From Lysobacteraceae bacterium (lineage in GTDB: Bacteria; Pseudomonadota; Gammaproteobacteria; Xanthomonadales; Xanthomonadaceae): 64,000 nucleotides of DNA. Both the position numbers and the translations under genes were made by a program. The notes below the pieces were generated by a model. That model did no database searches. It had not been told where the DNA came from and was given only the letters and a program-made list of their open reading frames with translations. The stretch covers positions 1 through 64,000 of the forward strand of contig QBLY01000008.1 of NCBI GenBank assembly GCA_003241895.1, written 5' to 3'. Positions 26,666 through 35,046 of the stretch are shown in pieces (position 1 is the stretch's first letter; each line of letters starts with the position of its first letter).

Positions 26666-27450
26666 GCCGCGTGCTTCAAGGCCGGCACGCCCTGGTCTGC
26701 GGCGGCTCCGAAGGCATCGGCCTGGCCACCGCCGAGGCGCTGGCCAGCCTGGGTGCCGACGTCACCGTGCTGGCGCGGCGCGCCGAGCGACTGGCCGAAG
26801 TGGTGGCCACCCTGCCCCGCGTGCACGACCACCAGCGCCACGGCCACATCGCCGCCGACGCCTCCGACACCCAGGGCCTGTCCACCGCCGCCATGACGCT
26901 GTGCGGCCAGTTCCCGGTGCACATCCTGGTGAACAACACTGCCGGCCCGCCCGGCGGCGCCGCGCATGCCGCCGCGCCGGAAACCTACGAAGCCGTGTTC
27001 CGCCAGCACCTGCTGGCCAACCAGGTGCTGGTGCAGGCCGTGCTGCCGGGCATGCAGGCCGCCGCCTGGGGCCGCATCGTCAACGTCATCTCCACGTCGG
27101 TGAAGGAACCCATCCCCAACCTCGGCGTATCCAACACCATCCGCGGCGCCGTGGCCGCCTGGGCCAAGACCCTGGCCAGCGAACTCGGCCCGTTCGGGAT
27201 CACGGTCAACAACGTGCTGCCCGGCTATACCCGCACCCAGCGGCTGGACCAGATCCTGGCCGAGCGCGCCGCCGCCACCGGCAAACCCGCCGACGAGATC
27301 GCTCGCGCCATGCTGGCCACCGTGCCGGCTGGGCGCTTCGCCGAGCCGTCCGAGGTGGCCGCGGCCATCGCGTTCTTGTCCTCTCCTTCGGCGTCTTACG
27401 TTAACGGTATCAACCTGCCGGTCGACGGCGGCCGGACCCGTTCGCTCTGA
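26662..27450 (+). CDS. SDR-family oxidoreductase-like protein lacking YxxxK
   Basis: 262 residues from the GTG at 26662, which overlaps the previous stop (GTGA). Rossmann features: CGGSEGIGLATAEAL (dinucleotide loop), NNTAGPPGG, and a C-terminal YVNGINLPVDGG. The Ser is in NVISTSV, but the segment aligned to YxxxK reads VSNTIRGAV, with Ser for Tyr and Arg for Lys. Normal reductase chemistry is therefore doubtful. A subgroup of FabG-like proteins is known to lack the tetrad. Substrate unknown. Confidence 0.82.
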   Translation: MSRVLQGRHALVCGGSEGIGLATAEALASLGADVTVLARRAERLAEVVATLPRVHDHQRHGHIAADASDTQGLSTAAMTLCGQFPVHILVNNTAGPPGGAAHAAAPETYEAVFRQHLLANQVLVQAVLPGMQAAAWGRIVNVISTSVKEPIPNLGVSNTIRGAVAAWAKTLASELGPFGITVNNVLPGYTRTQRLDQILAERAAATGKPADEIARAMLATVPAGRFAEPSEVAAAIAFLSSPSASYVNGINLPVDGGRTRSL

Positions 27451-27459
27451 GGACACCGC

Positions 27460-27753
27460 ATGGACGCCAATGCCCGCTGGACCGACCGCGTCCCGTTTGC
27501 CGCCAAGGTCATGGTGCTGCGCGATGACGAGGCCTGGGTCGGCGAAGTCACCGACCTGTCCGAGGGCGGCTGCGGCCTGTTCCGGCCCATCGACTGCACG
27601 CTGGAAGTAGCGCAGATCGTGCGCCTGGTCTTCTTCGACGAAATCCAGCCCGGCCCGGCGGTAGTGGTGGATGCCCGCGTGGCGCGGGTGGAGGACGGCT
27701 CGCTGGGCTTCGAGTACCACGAAACCCAGTCGGTGCCGCCGGTACGCCGCTGA
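27460..27753 (+). CDS. PilZ-domain cyclic-di-GMP-binding protein
   Basis: 97 residues, a single PilZ domain. The c-di-GMP motifs are visible: RxxxR as RWTDR (residues 6-10) and D/NxSxxG as DLSEGG (about residue 33-38). It is a probable c-di-GMP receptor acting on motility, pili or envelope functions. It lies 9 bp after the SDR gene. The GGDEF-EAL protein at the left edge is a possible source of the signal, but that is only inference. Confidence 0.8.
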   Translation: MDANARWTDRVPFAAKVMVLRDDEAWVGEVTDLSEGGCGLFRPIDCTLEVAQIVRLVFFDEIQPGPAVVVDARVARVEDGSLGFEYHETQSVPPVRR

Positions 27754-27795
27754 AGCCACACGCGGCCTGCACGCCGCGCCCGGCAAGCTGTGCCC

Positions 27796-28608
27796 ATGCC
27801 CGAAGGTCCTGAAATCCGCCGCGCCGCCGACCAACTCGCCAAGGCCGTGGTCGGCCAGCCGCTTACCGCGGCGTTCTTCGCCTTCCCCGGACTCAAGCGC
27901 TACCAGCGCAGCCTGGTGGACCATCGCATCCGCGCCATCGAGCCGCACGGCAAGGCCCTGCTGACGCACTTCGACCACGGCTTGACGCTGTACTCGCACA
28001 ACCAGCTCTACGGCGTCTGGAAAGTCGCCAAGGCCGGCGAGCGCCCTGACACCACGCGCTCCCTGCGGGTCGCGCTGGACACTGGCAAGAAGTCGATCCT
28101 GCTCTACTCGGCGTCCGAAGTGGAAATGTGGAAAACCGAGGAATTGCCGCGCCATCCCTTCCTGGCCAAGCTCGGCCCCGACGTGCTGGACCTGCGCCTG
28201 GGCGCCGCCACGGTGGCCGAGCGCCTGCGCAGCAAGCGCTTCGCCGGCCGGTCGCTGGTGGCCCTGCTGCTCGACCAGGGCTTCCTGGCCGGCATGGGCA
28301 ACTACCTGCGCTCGGAAGTGCTGTTCCTGGCCGGCATCGCGCCCAACCGCGCGCCCAAGGACCTCGGCGACGACGAGGTCGAACGGCTGGCCCATGCCCT
28401 GCTCGACGTGCCGCGCCGCAGCTACGCCACCCGCGGCATCCGCCGCGCCGCCGGCATGAGCGCCGACTACCTGACCGACACGCCCGCCGGTTTCCGCTTC
28501 GAAGTATTCGACCGCGAAGGCGAGCCCTGTCGCCAGTGCGGCGACGTCGTGGTGCGCCACGAGCTCGGCGGCCGCCGCCTGTATTGGTGCAAGACCTGCC
28601 AATTCTGA
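27796..28608 (+). CDS. nei: Endonuclease VIII-like DNA glycosylase
   Basis: 270 residues from the ATG at 27796, so that the mature protein begins PEGPEIRRAAD with the catalytic Pro and Glu (the track's start would add MP). The H2TH region (DQGFLAGMGNYLRSEVLF) and the C-terminal zinc finger (CRQC...CKTC) are intact. It removes oxidised pyrimidines and cuts the strand. It precedes the kynurenine cluster by 60 bp on the same strand. Confidence 0.92.
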   Translation: MPEGPEIRRAADQLAKAVVGQPLTAAFFAFPGLKRYQRSLVDHRIRAIEPHGKALLTHFDHGLTLYSHNQLYGVWKVAKAGERPDTTRSLRVALDTGKKSILLYSASEVEMWKTEELPRHPFLAKLGPDVLDLRLGAATVAERLRSKRFAGRSLVALLLDQGFLAGMGNYLRSEVLFLAGIAPNRAPKDLGDDEVERLAHALLDVPRRSYATRGIRRAAGMSADYLTDTPAGFRFEVFDREGEPCRQCGDVVVRHELGGRRLYWCKTCQF

Positions 28609-28668
28609 GGGCGCTCGGGACAATCAGTACCTGTCCGTATCGCCACCTGCGCGGGTAAGCTGGCGGGC

Positions 28669-30114
28669 ATGGACCTGCGGCTCACCCACCTGATCAACGG
28701 CGAGGCCCGCAGCGCGGACGCGGGCGCATGGCTGGAGGTCTTCGAACCGGCCACCGGCCAGGCTTACGCCCAGTGCCCCGAAGGCAGCGCCAGCGACATC
28801 GCCGATGCCGTCGAAGCCGCCCGCCTCGCCTTCCCCGCGTGGTCCGCCCTGCCCGCCGCCGACCGCGCCGCCTGGATCAACCGCCTGGCCGATGCGCTCG
28901 AGGCCCGCGTTGACGATTTCGCCGCCGCCGAATCGCGCGACGTCGGCAAGCCGCTGGCGCTGGCGCGCAACCTCGACATCCCGCGCGCCGTCAGCAACCT
29001 GCGCTTCTTCGCGGCGGCCGCCACCCAGTTCGCCAGCGAATCGCACGGCGCGCCGGGCATCGTCAACTACACCCTGCGCCAGCCGCTGGGCGTGGTGGGC
29101 ATCATCAGCCCCTGGAACCTGCCGCTGTACCTGTTCACCTGGAAGTTCGCGCCGGCGCTGGCGGCGGGCAACTGCGTGGTCGGCAAGCCGTCGGAGGTGA
29201 CGCCGGTCACCGCGTGGATGCTGGGCGAGCTCGCACGCGAAATCGGATTCCCGCCGGGCGTGTTCAACATCGTGCAGGGCCGCGGCGGCATCGTTGGCCA
29301 GGCGCTGGTGGACCACCCGAAGGTCAAGGCCATCAGCTTCACCGGCAGCACCGCGGTGGGCGTGCGCATCGCCGAAAGCTGCGGGCGTTCGCTGAAGAAA
29401 ACCTCGCTGGAGCTGGGCGGCAAGAACGCCACGCTGGTGTTCGCCGATGCGCCGCGCGCGAAGCTGCTCGACACCGTGGTGCGCTCGGCCTTCCTCAACT
29501 CCGGCCAGATCTGCCTGTGCGGGTCGCGCCTACTGGTGCAGCGCCCGTACTACGACGAGTTCCGCGACGCGCTGGTTGCGCGCGCCCAGGCCATGGTGGT
29601 CGGCGACCCCCTCGACGGCAGCACGAACCTCGGCCCGGTCGTGTCGAAGGCGCATTTCGACAAAGTGATGGCCTGCATCGCGCTGGCCCGCGCCGAGGGT
29701 GGACGCGTGCTCTGCGGCGGCGAGGCGGTAGCGCCCGGGGGCCGCTGCCGCGACGGCTGGTTCATCGCGCCCACCGTCATCGAGGGACTGGGCCCGGGCT
29801 GCCGCACCAACACCGAGGAAATCTTCGGGCCGGTGGTCACGCTGCAGGCCTTCGACACCGACGAAGAGGCGCTGGCCCTGGCCAACGCCACGCCCTACGG
29901 CCTCTCGGCCAGCGTCTGGACCGCCGACCTGGGCCGCGCCCATCGCCTCGCCGAACGCATCGAAGCCGGCGTGGTGTGGGTGAACACCTGGATGAACCGC
30001 GACCTGCGCACGCCCTTCGGCGGCGTCAAGCAATCCGGGCTCGGCCGCGAAGGCGGCTGGGAAGCGCTGCGCTTCTTCACCGAAGCCAAGAACGTCACCA
30101 TCGACCTGGGATAG
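28669..30114 (+). CDS. 2-aminomuconate / 2-hydroxymuconic semialdehyde dehydrogenase
   Basis: 481 residues, NAD-dependent aldehyde dehydrogenase superfamily. GIISPWNLPLYLFTWKFAPALAAGN, the catalytic Glu in LELGGK and the Cys in NSGQICLCGSR are intact. The VVWVNTWMNRDLRTPFGG C-terminal segment suits the aminomuconate/hydroxymuconate semialdehyde subgroup. It oxidises 2-aminomuconate 6-semialdehyde, the product of ACMSD, to 2-aminomuconate. First gene of the kynurenine-catabolism run; carbonic anhydrase starts 3 bp after its stop. Confidence 0.88.
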   Translation: MDLRLTHLINGEARSADAGAWLEVFEPATGQAYAQCPEGSASDIADAVEAARLAFPAWSALPAADRAAWINRLADALEARVDDFAAAESRDVGKPLALARNLDIPRAVSNLRFFAAAATQFASESHGAPGIVNYTLRQPLGVVGIISPWNLPLYLFTWKFAPALAAGNCVVGKPSEVTPVTAWMLGELAREIGFPPGVFNIVQGRGGIVGQALVDHPKVKAISFTGSTAVGVRIAESCGRSLKKTSLELGGKNATLVFADAPRAKLLDTVVRSAFLNSGQICLCGSRLLVQRPYYDEFRDALVARAQAMVVGDPLDGSTNLGPVVSKAHFDKVMACIALARAEGGRVLCGGEAVAPGGRCRDGWFIAPTVIEGLGPGCRTNTEEIFGPVVTLQAFDTDEEALALANATPYGLSASVWTADLGRAHRLAERIEAGVVWVNTWMNRDLRTPFGGVKQSGLGREGGWEALRFFTEAKNVTIDLG

Positions 30115-30117
30115 AAG

Positions 30118-30780
30118 ATGCCGCTGAGGGTACTGCTGGACAGCAACAGGGCCTGGGCCGACGCCATGCGCGCGCAGGACCCGCAGTTCTTCCGCCGCCT
30201 GACGCAGCAGCAGGCGCCCAGGTACCTGTGGATCGGCTGCTCGGACTCACGCGTGCCCGCCAACCAGATCACCGGCCTGCAGCCGGGCGAAGTGTTCGTG
30301 CACCGCAATGTCGCCAACGTGGTGGTGCATACCGACCTCAATGCGCTGAGCACCATCCAGTACGCGGTGGACGTGCTCAAGGTGAAGCACGTCCTGGTGG
30401 TGGGCCACTACGGCTGTGGCGGCGTGCATGCCGCGCTCACCGGCGCCCGGGTCGGGTTGGCCGACAACTGGCTGCGCCACGTGGGCGACGTGTGCAACAA
30501 GCATGCGGACCTGATTGCCGAACTCGACCTGGAATCGCTGCGCCATGCGCGCCTGTGCGAACTCAACGTGGTTGAACAGGTCAGCAACGTCTGCCAGACC
30601 ACCGTGGTCCAGGATGCCTGGGCGCGCGGCCAGGCCCTGAGCGTGCATGGCTGGGTGTATTCCCTGCTTGACGGCCGCGTGCGCGAGCTGGGCCTGGGAG
30701 TGGGCTCGCTCGACGAGCTGCCGGCCGCCTACGCGATGGCCATGGACACCATCCGCCGAAGCGGGGAAGTACTTAAATGA
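30118..30780 (+). CDS. can: Beta-class carbonic anhydrase
   Basis: 220 residues. The zinc ligands are CSDSR (Cys, with the Asp-Arg dyad) near residue 41 and HYGCGG near residue 100, the beta-CA signature. It interconverts CO2 and bicarbonate. It is embedded in the kynurenine operon: 3 bp after the dehydrogenase and overlapping the next gene by 4 bp (ATGA), so it is translationally coupled to 2-aminomuconate deaminase. A bicarbonate-transporter gene sits two genes downstream. Confidence 0.93.
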   Translation: MPLRVLLDSNRAWADAMRAQDPQFFRRLTQQQAPRYLWIGCSDSRVPANQITGLQPGEVFVHRNVANVVVHTDLNALSTIQYAVDVLKVKHVLVVGHYGCGGVHAALTGARVGLADNWLRHVGDVCNKHADLIAELDLESLRHARLCELNVVEQVSNVCQTTVVQDAWARGQALSVHGWVYSLLDGRVRELGLGVGSLDELPAAYAMAMDTIRRSGEVLK

Positions 30781-31211
30781 GCGAAATCATCCAGACCGAC
30801 ACCGCGCCGCACCCGGTCGGGCGCTATCCGCATGCGCGCCGCGTCGGCCAGCTGCTGTTCCTGTCGGGCATCGGCCCCCGCACGCCCGGCAGCAATGTCA
30901 TTCCCGGCAACGTCTACAGCGCCGACGGCCGATTGATCGATTACGACATCGTGACCCAGTGCCATTCGGTGTTCGGCAACGTGCGCGCCGTGCTCGAGGC
31001 CAGCCACTGCCGCTGGGAGTGGCTGGCGGACGTCACCGTGTACCTCACCGACATGTCGCGCGACTTCCACGCCTACAACGGCGTGTGGGCCGAGTATTTC
31101 CCCGACATCAAGAAGGCGCCCTGCCGCACCACGCTGGGCATCACCGCCCTGCCCACGCCGATCGCGATCGAGCTCAAGTGCATCGCCGCCTTCCCGGAGA
31201 ACCACCGATGA
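30777..31211 (+). CDS. RidA-family 2-aminomuconate deaminase
   Basis: 144 residues, YjgF/YER057c/UK114 (RidA) fold: [17 protein letters not shown], then [13 protein letters not shown] and [24 protein letters not shown]. Context (between the aminomuconate semialdehyde dehydrogenase and HAAO genes) supports 2-aminomuconate deaminase, giving 4-oxalocrotonate and ammonia. It overlaps the carbonic anhydrase and HAAO genes by 4 bp each. Confidence 0.88.
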   Translation: MSEIIQTDTAPHPVGRYPHARRVGQLLFLSGIGPRTPGSNVIPGNVYSADGRLIDYDIVTQCHSVFGNVRAVLEASHCRWEWLADVTVYLTDMSRDFHAYNGVWAEYFPDIKKAPCRTTLGITALPTPIAIELKCIAAFPENHR

Positions 31212-31738
31212 GCCTTGCGCCGGCCTTCAACCTGCAGGCCTGGGTGGACGAGCACCGGCACCTGCTCAAGCCGCCGGTGGGCAACAAGTGCATCGTCGAC
31301 GGCGACTTCATCGTGATGATCGTCGGCGGCCCCAATGCGCGCACCGACTACCACTGGGACGAGGGCCCGGAGTTCTTTTACCAGCTCGAGGGCGAGATGG
31401 TGCTCAAGGTGCAGGAAGACGGCGCCGTGCGCGACATCCCGATCAAGGCCGGCGAGATGTTCTACCTGCCGCCCCGCGTGCCCCACTCGCCCCAGCGCAG
31501 CGCCGGTGGCGTCGGCCTGGTGATCGAGCGCAAGCGCCTGCCGCATGAGCGCGACGGTCTGCTGTGGTTCTGCGATCGCTGCAACCACAAGCTTTACGAG
31601 GAGTTCTTCACCCTGGAGAACATCGAAACCCAGTTTGGTGCGGTGTTCGACCGCTTCTATCGCTCGCTGTCCCTGCGCACCTGCGTCGCCTGCGGCCACA
31701 TCAACCCGGCGCCCGCGCGCTACGAACAAGAAACCTGA
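31208..31738 (+). CDS. haaO: 3-hydroxyanthranilate 3,4-dioxygenase
   Basis: 176 residues from the ATG at 31208 (overlapping the previous stop as ATGA). Cupin with the iron ligands His, Glu and His: [15 protein letters not shown] and [11 protein letters not shown]. The C-terminal rubredoxin-like site has FCDRC and CVACGH, as in bacterial enzymes. It opens the ring of 3-hydroxyanthranilate to 2-amino-3-carboxymuconate 6-semialdehyde, the ACMSD substrate. Also called nbaC in nitrobenzoate degraders. Confidence 0.95.
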   Translation: MSLAPAFNLQAWVDEHRHLLKPPVGNKCIVDGDFIVMIVGGPNARTDYHWDEGPEFFYQLEGEMVLKVQEDGAVRDIPIKAGEMFYLPPRVPHSPQRSAGGVGLVIERKRLPHERDGLLWFCDRCNHKLYEEFFTLENIETQFGAVFDRFYRSLSLRTCVACGHINPAPARYEQET

Positions 31739-31741
31739 CCC

Positions 31742-32713
31742 GTGCCCATCGCCACCGACCTGCTTACCGCCAACCTGCTGTCCCCCGTCGTCCTGGCCTT
31801 CGTCCTTGGCATGGTGGCCCGCGGCCTGCGCAGCGACCTGGAAGTGCCGACGGCGATCCAGGCCTACCTGTCCATCTTCCTGCTGCTGGCCATCGGCCTG
31901 AAGGGCGGCGTGGCGCTTCGGCAGGATGCGCCGGACAATCTGGCGGTGATGCTGTTGGTCACGGTGCTGGCCGGCATCGCGACGGCCACCGCGGCCTATT
32001 TCGTCGCGCGCACCTGGCTGCGCGACGACGCCCTGCAGGCCGGCGCGCTGGCCGCGCACTACGGTTCGGTGTCGGCCGTGACCTTCATCGCCGCCCAGCA
32101 GTTCACCGAGCGCTCGGGCATGACGTCCGAGCCGGTGCTGGTGGCGCTGCTGGTGGCGCTTGAGATTCCCGCCATCCTGATCGGCATCGGCCTGGCGCGC
32201 GGCGGCGGCCGGCCCAGCTGGCATCAGGTGCGCGAAGTGCTGACCGGCCGCACCGCCATCCTGCTGCTGGGCGGCATGGCCATCGGCGCCATCGCCGGCA
32301 AGCAGGGCGTGCAGGCGGTCGACGCCATGTACGTGCAGCTGTTCCAGGGAATGCTGATGCTGTTCATGCTCGACATGGGCATGGTGGCCGCGGCACAGCT
32401 GCGGCAGCTGCGCCAGGGCGCGCTGCGGCTGGTGGTGTTCGGCACCGCCCTGCCGCTGCTGCACGGGCTGGTGGGCGCCTGGATCGGCCTGGCCATGGGC
32501 CTGAGCACGGCCGGCGCCACGGTGTTTGCCACCATGACCGCCAGCGCTTCCTACATCGCCGCGCCGGCTTCGGTGCGCGCCTCGCTGCCGGGCGCCGACG
32601 CCGGCCGATGCGTCACCGCCGCGCTGGGCATCACCTTCCCGTTCAACCTGGCCATCGGCATTCCCACCTACGCGGCCTTCGCCAGCTGGCTGGCGGCGCG
32701 GGCCGGCACCTAG
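31742..32713 (+). CDS. SbtA-type sodium-dependent bicarbonate transporter
   Basis: 323 residues from the GTG at 31742, about ten membrane helices in two halves. The segments LLLAIGLKGGVAL, HYGSVSAVTFIAAQQF, ASASYIAAPASVRASLP and LGITFPFNLAIGIP match the conserved blocks of the SbtA family, whose cyanobacterial members import bicarbonate with sodium. It lies 3 bp after HAAO and 23 bp before ACMSD, so it belongs to the kynurenine operon. Transport of another small anion cannot be excluded. Confidence 0.85.
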   Translation: MPIATDLLTANLLSPVVLAFVLGMVARGLRSDLEVPTAIQAYLSIFLLLAIGLKGGVALRQDAPDNLAVMLLVTVLAGIATATAAYFVARTWLRDDALQAGALAAHYGSVSAVTFIAAQQFTERSGMTSEPVLVALLVALEIPAILIGIGLARGGGRPSWHQVREVLTGRTAILLLGGMAIGAIAGKQGVQAVDAMYVQLFQGMLMLFMLDMGMVAAAQLRQLRQGALRLVVFGTALPLLHGLVGAWIGLAMGLSTAGATVFATMTASASYIAAPASVRASLPGADAGRCVTAALGITFPFNLAIGIPTYAAFASWLAARAGT

Positions 32714-32736
32714 GCGGCAACGGTTAAACTGCGCCC

Positions 32737-33744
32737 ATGCTCAAGATCGACACCCATGCCCACTACCTGCCCCGCGCCTGGCCCAACCTGGCCGAGAAGT
32801 ACGGCGACCCGCGATTCCCGGTGATTCATCACGAGGACGGCCGCGCGCGCATCTACAAGGACGGCAAGTTCTTCCGCGAGATCTGGTCCAAGACATGGGA
32901 CCCGGCCGAGCGCATCGCCGACTACGAGCGTTTCGGCGTGCAGGTGCAGGTGCTCAGCACGGTGCCGGTGATGTTCAGCTACTGGGCCAAGCCCCAGCAC
33001 GCGCTGGAGCTGCACCAGTCCTTGAACGACCACATGGCCGAAGCCTGCCGCGACCACCGCCGCCACTGCGCCGGCATCGGCACCGTGCCCATGCAGTCGC
33101 CGCGCCTGGCCGTGCAGGAGCTTGAGCGCTGCATGGACCAGCTCAACCTGCAGGGCGTGCAGATCGGCTCGCACATCGGCGGCTGGAATTTGGACGCGCC
33201 CGAGCTGCTGCCCTTCTTCGAGGCCGCGCAGGACCTGGGCGCCGCCATCCTGGTGCACCCCTGGGACATGATGGGCAGTGAATCCATGCCCAAGTACTGG
33301 ATGCCCTGGCTGGTGGGCATGCCGGCCGAACAGTCGCGCGCCGCCTGCGCGCTGATCTTCGGCGGCGTGCTGGAAAAGTTCCCGCGACTGAAGATCTGCC
33401 TGGCCCACGGCGGCGGCAGCTTCCCCTATACCATCGGCCGCATCGAGCACGGCTTCAACATGCGCCCCGACCTGGTGGCCACCGACAATCCGCACAACCC
33501 GCGCAGCTACCTGCCCAAGCTTTACTTCGACAGCTGGGTGGCCGATGACCGCGCGCTGCGCTACCTGCTGGATACCGTCGGCGTGCCGCGGGTGATGATG
33601 GGCACCGACTACCCCTTCCCGCTGGGCGAACAGGTGCCGGGCGCCGGCATCGCCGCGCTGGGCCTGAGCGAGGCCGAGCAGGCCCGGCTCTACCACGGCA
33701 CCGCGCTGGAATGGCTGGGCCTGCCCGCATCGAGGTTTGAATGA
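32737..33744 (+). CDS. 2-amino-3-carboxymuconate-6-semialdehyde decarboxylase (ACMSD)
   Basis: 335 residues, amidohydrolase superfamily. Metal ligands: THAHYLP at the N-terminus (HxH), ILVHPWDMMG (His) and GTDYPFP (Asp); LAHGGGSFPYTIGR is typical of ACMSD. It decarboxylates the HAAO product, releasing CO2 and steering carbon away from quinolinate/NAD synthesis. Its stop overlaps the kynureninase start by 4 bp. Confidence 0.94.
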   Translation: MLKIDTHAHYLPRAWPNLAEKYGDPRFPVIHHEDGRARIYKDGKFFREIWSKTWDPAERIADYERFGVQVQVLSTVPVMFSYWAKPQHALELHQSLNDHMAEACRDHRRHCAGIGTVPMQSPRLAVQELERCMDQLNLQGVQIGSHIGGWNLDAPELLPFFEAAQDLGAAILVHPWDMMGSESMPKYWMPWLVGMPAEQSRAACALIFGGVLEKFPRLKICLAHGGGSFPYTIGRIEHGFNMRPDLVATDNPHNPRSYLPKLYFDSWVADDRALRYLLDTVGVPRVMMGTDYPFPLGEQVPGAGIAALGLSEAEQARLYHGTALEWLGLPASRFE

Positions 33745-35018
33745 GCGCCTTCGACCTTGACGCTGCGCCCGAGGCACTGGACGCCGCGGATCCGCTGCAC
33801 GGTTTCCGCCGCCGCTTCCACGTTCCGCACCACGACGGCCACGAACAGGCCTACTTCTGCGGCAACTCGCTGGGCCTGCAGCCCACGGCGGTGCGCGCCG
33901 CGCTGATGCAGGAACTCGACGACTGGGCCACGCTCGGCGTCGAGGCCCACTTCCGCGGCAAGCATCCGTGGATGTCCTACCACGAGACCGTGCGCGACTC
34001 GCTGGCGGCGGTGGTCGGCGCCCAGCCGGTGGAGGTGGTGGCGATGAATTCGCTCACGGCCAACCTGCACTTCCTGATGGTCAGCTTCTATCGCCCGACC
34101 GCCGAACGCCCGGCGATCCTGGTCGAAGCCGGCGCCTTCCCCTCCGACCGCCATGCGGTGGCCTCGCAGGTCCGCTTCCACGGCTTCAACCCCGACACGG
34201 ACGTGATTGAAGTGGCGCCCGACGAACCCGCCGGCACGATATCGATGGCCGCCATCGAACGCGCGCTGGCCGAACACGGCCACCGTATCGCGCTGGTGCT
34301 ATGGCCGGGCGTGCAGTACCGCACCGGCCAGGCCTTCGACCTGCGCGAGATCTCGCGGCTGGCGCACGCCCGCGGCTGCACGGTCGGCTTCGACCTGGCC
34401 CACGCCGCCGGCAACCTGCCTTTGCAACTGCACGACAGCGGCGCCGACTTCGCCGCGTGGTGCAGCTACAAGTACCTCAACTCGGGTCCAGGCGCCGTGG
34501 CGGGCGCCTTCGTGCACGAACGCCATGCGCGCGCCGATGTACCGCGTTTCGCCGGCTGGTGGGGCCACGACCCGGCCACGCGCTTCCGCATGGGCCCCGA
34601 ATTCGTGCCTTCGCCCGGCGCCGACGGCTGGCAGCTGAGCAATCCGCCGATCCTGGCGCTGGCGCCGCTGCGGGTGTCGCTGGACCTGTTCGCCGAAGCC
34701 GGCATGGACCGCCTGCGCGCGCGGTCCGAGCGCCTCACCGGCTATCTCGAAGCCCTGATCCACCGCGACTGCGCCGACGTGCTGGACGTGGTGACGCCGG
34801 CCGAACCGGCGCGCCGCGGCTGCCAGCTGTCGCTGCGCGTGAACGGCGGCCGCGAGCGCGGCCGCGCCCTGTTCGATTTCCTGTCGGCTCGCGGCATCCT
34901 CGGGGATTGGCGCGAGCCCGACGTTATCCGCATTTCACCAACACCTCTGTACAACAGCCATTCCGACATACGCCGCTTTGCCGACGCCGTGGTGCGTTGG
35001 CGCGAAGGCGGCGGCTGA
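33741..35018 (+). CDS. kynU: Kynureninase
   Basis: 425 residues, PLP-dependent. YFCGNSLGLQP near the N-terminus, GFDLAHAAGNLPLQLHDSG, and the PLP-lysine segment WCSYKYLNSGPGAVAG are classical KynU motifs. It cleaves (3-hydroxy)kynurenine to (3-hydroxy)anthranilate and alanine. It overlaps ACMSD by 4 bp; kmo starts 28 bp after its stop. Confidence 0.96.
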   Translation: MSAFDLDAAPEALDAADPLHGFRRRFHVPHHDGHEQAYFCGNSLGLQPTAVRAALMQELDDWATLGVEAHFRGKHPWMSYHETVRDSLAAVVGAQPVEVVAMNSLTANLHFLMVSFYRPTAERPAILVEAGAFPSDRHAVASQVRFHGFNPDTDVIEVAPDEPAGTISMAAIERALAEHGHRIALVLWPGVQYRTGQAFDLREISRLAHARGCTVGFDLAHAAGNLPLQLHDSGADFAAWCSYKYLNSGPGAVAGAFVHERHARADVPRFAGWWGHDPATRFRMGPEFVPSPGADGWQLSNPPILALAPLRVSLDLFAEAGMDRLRARSERLTGYLEALIHRDCADVLDVVTPAEPARRGCQLSLRVNGGRERGRALFDFLSARGILGDWREPDVIRISPTPLYNSHSDIRRFADAVVRWREGGG

Positions 35019-35046
35019 CGGTGTCACCGCCCGCACAGGACGCCCC

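Noticed and set aside
26467-28623. 718-aa minus-strand ORF
   Set aside because: Antisense to SDR, PilZ and nei genes, all of which have clear family motifs on the plus strand.
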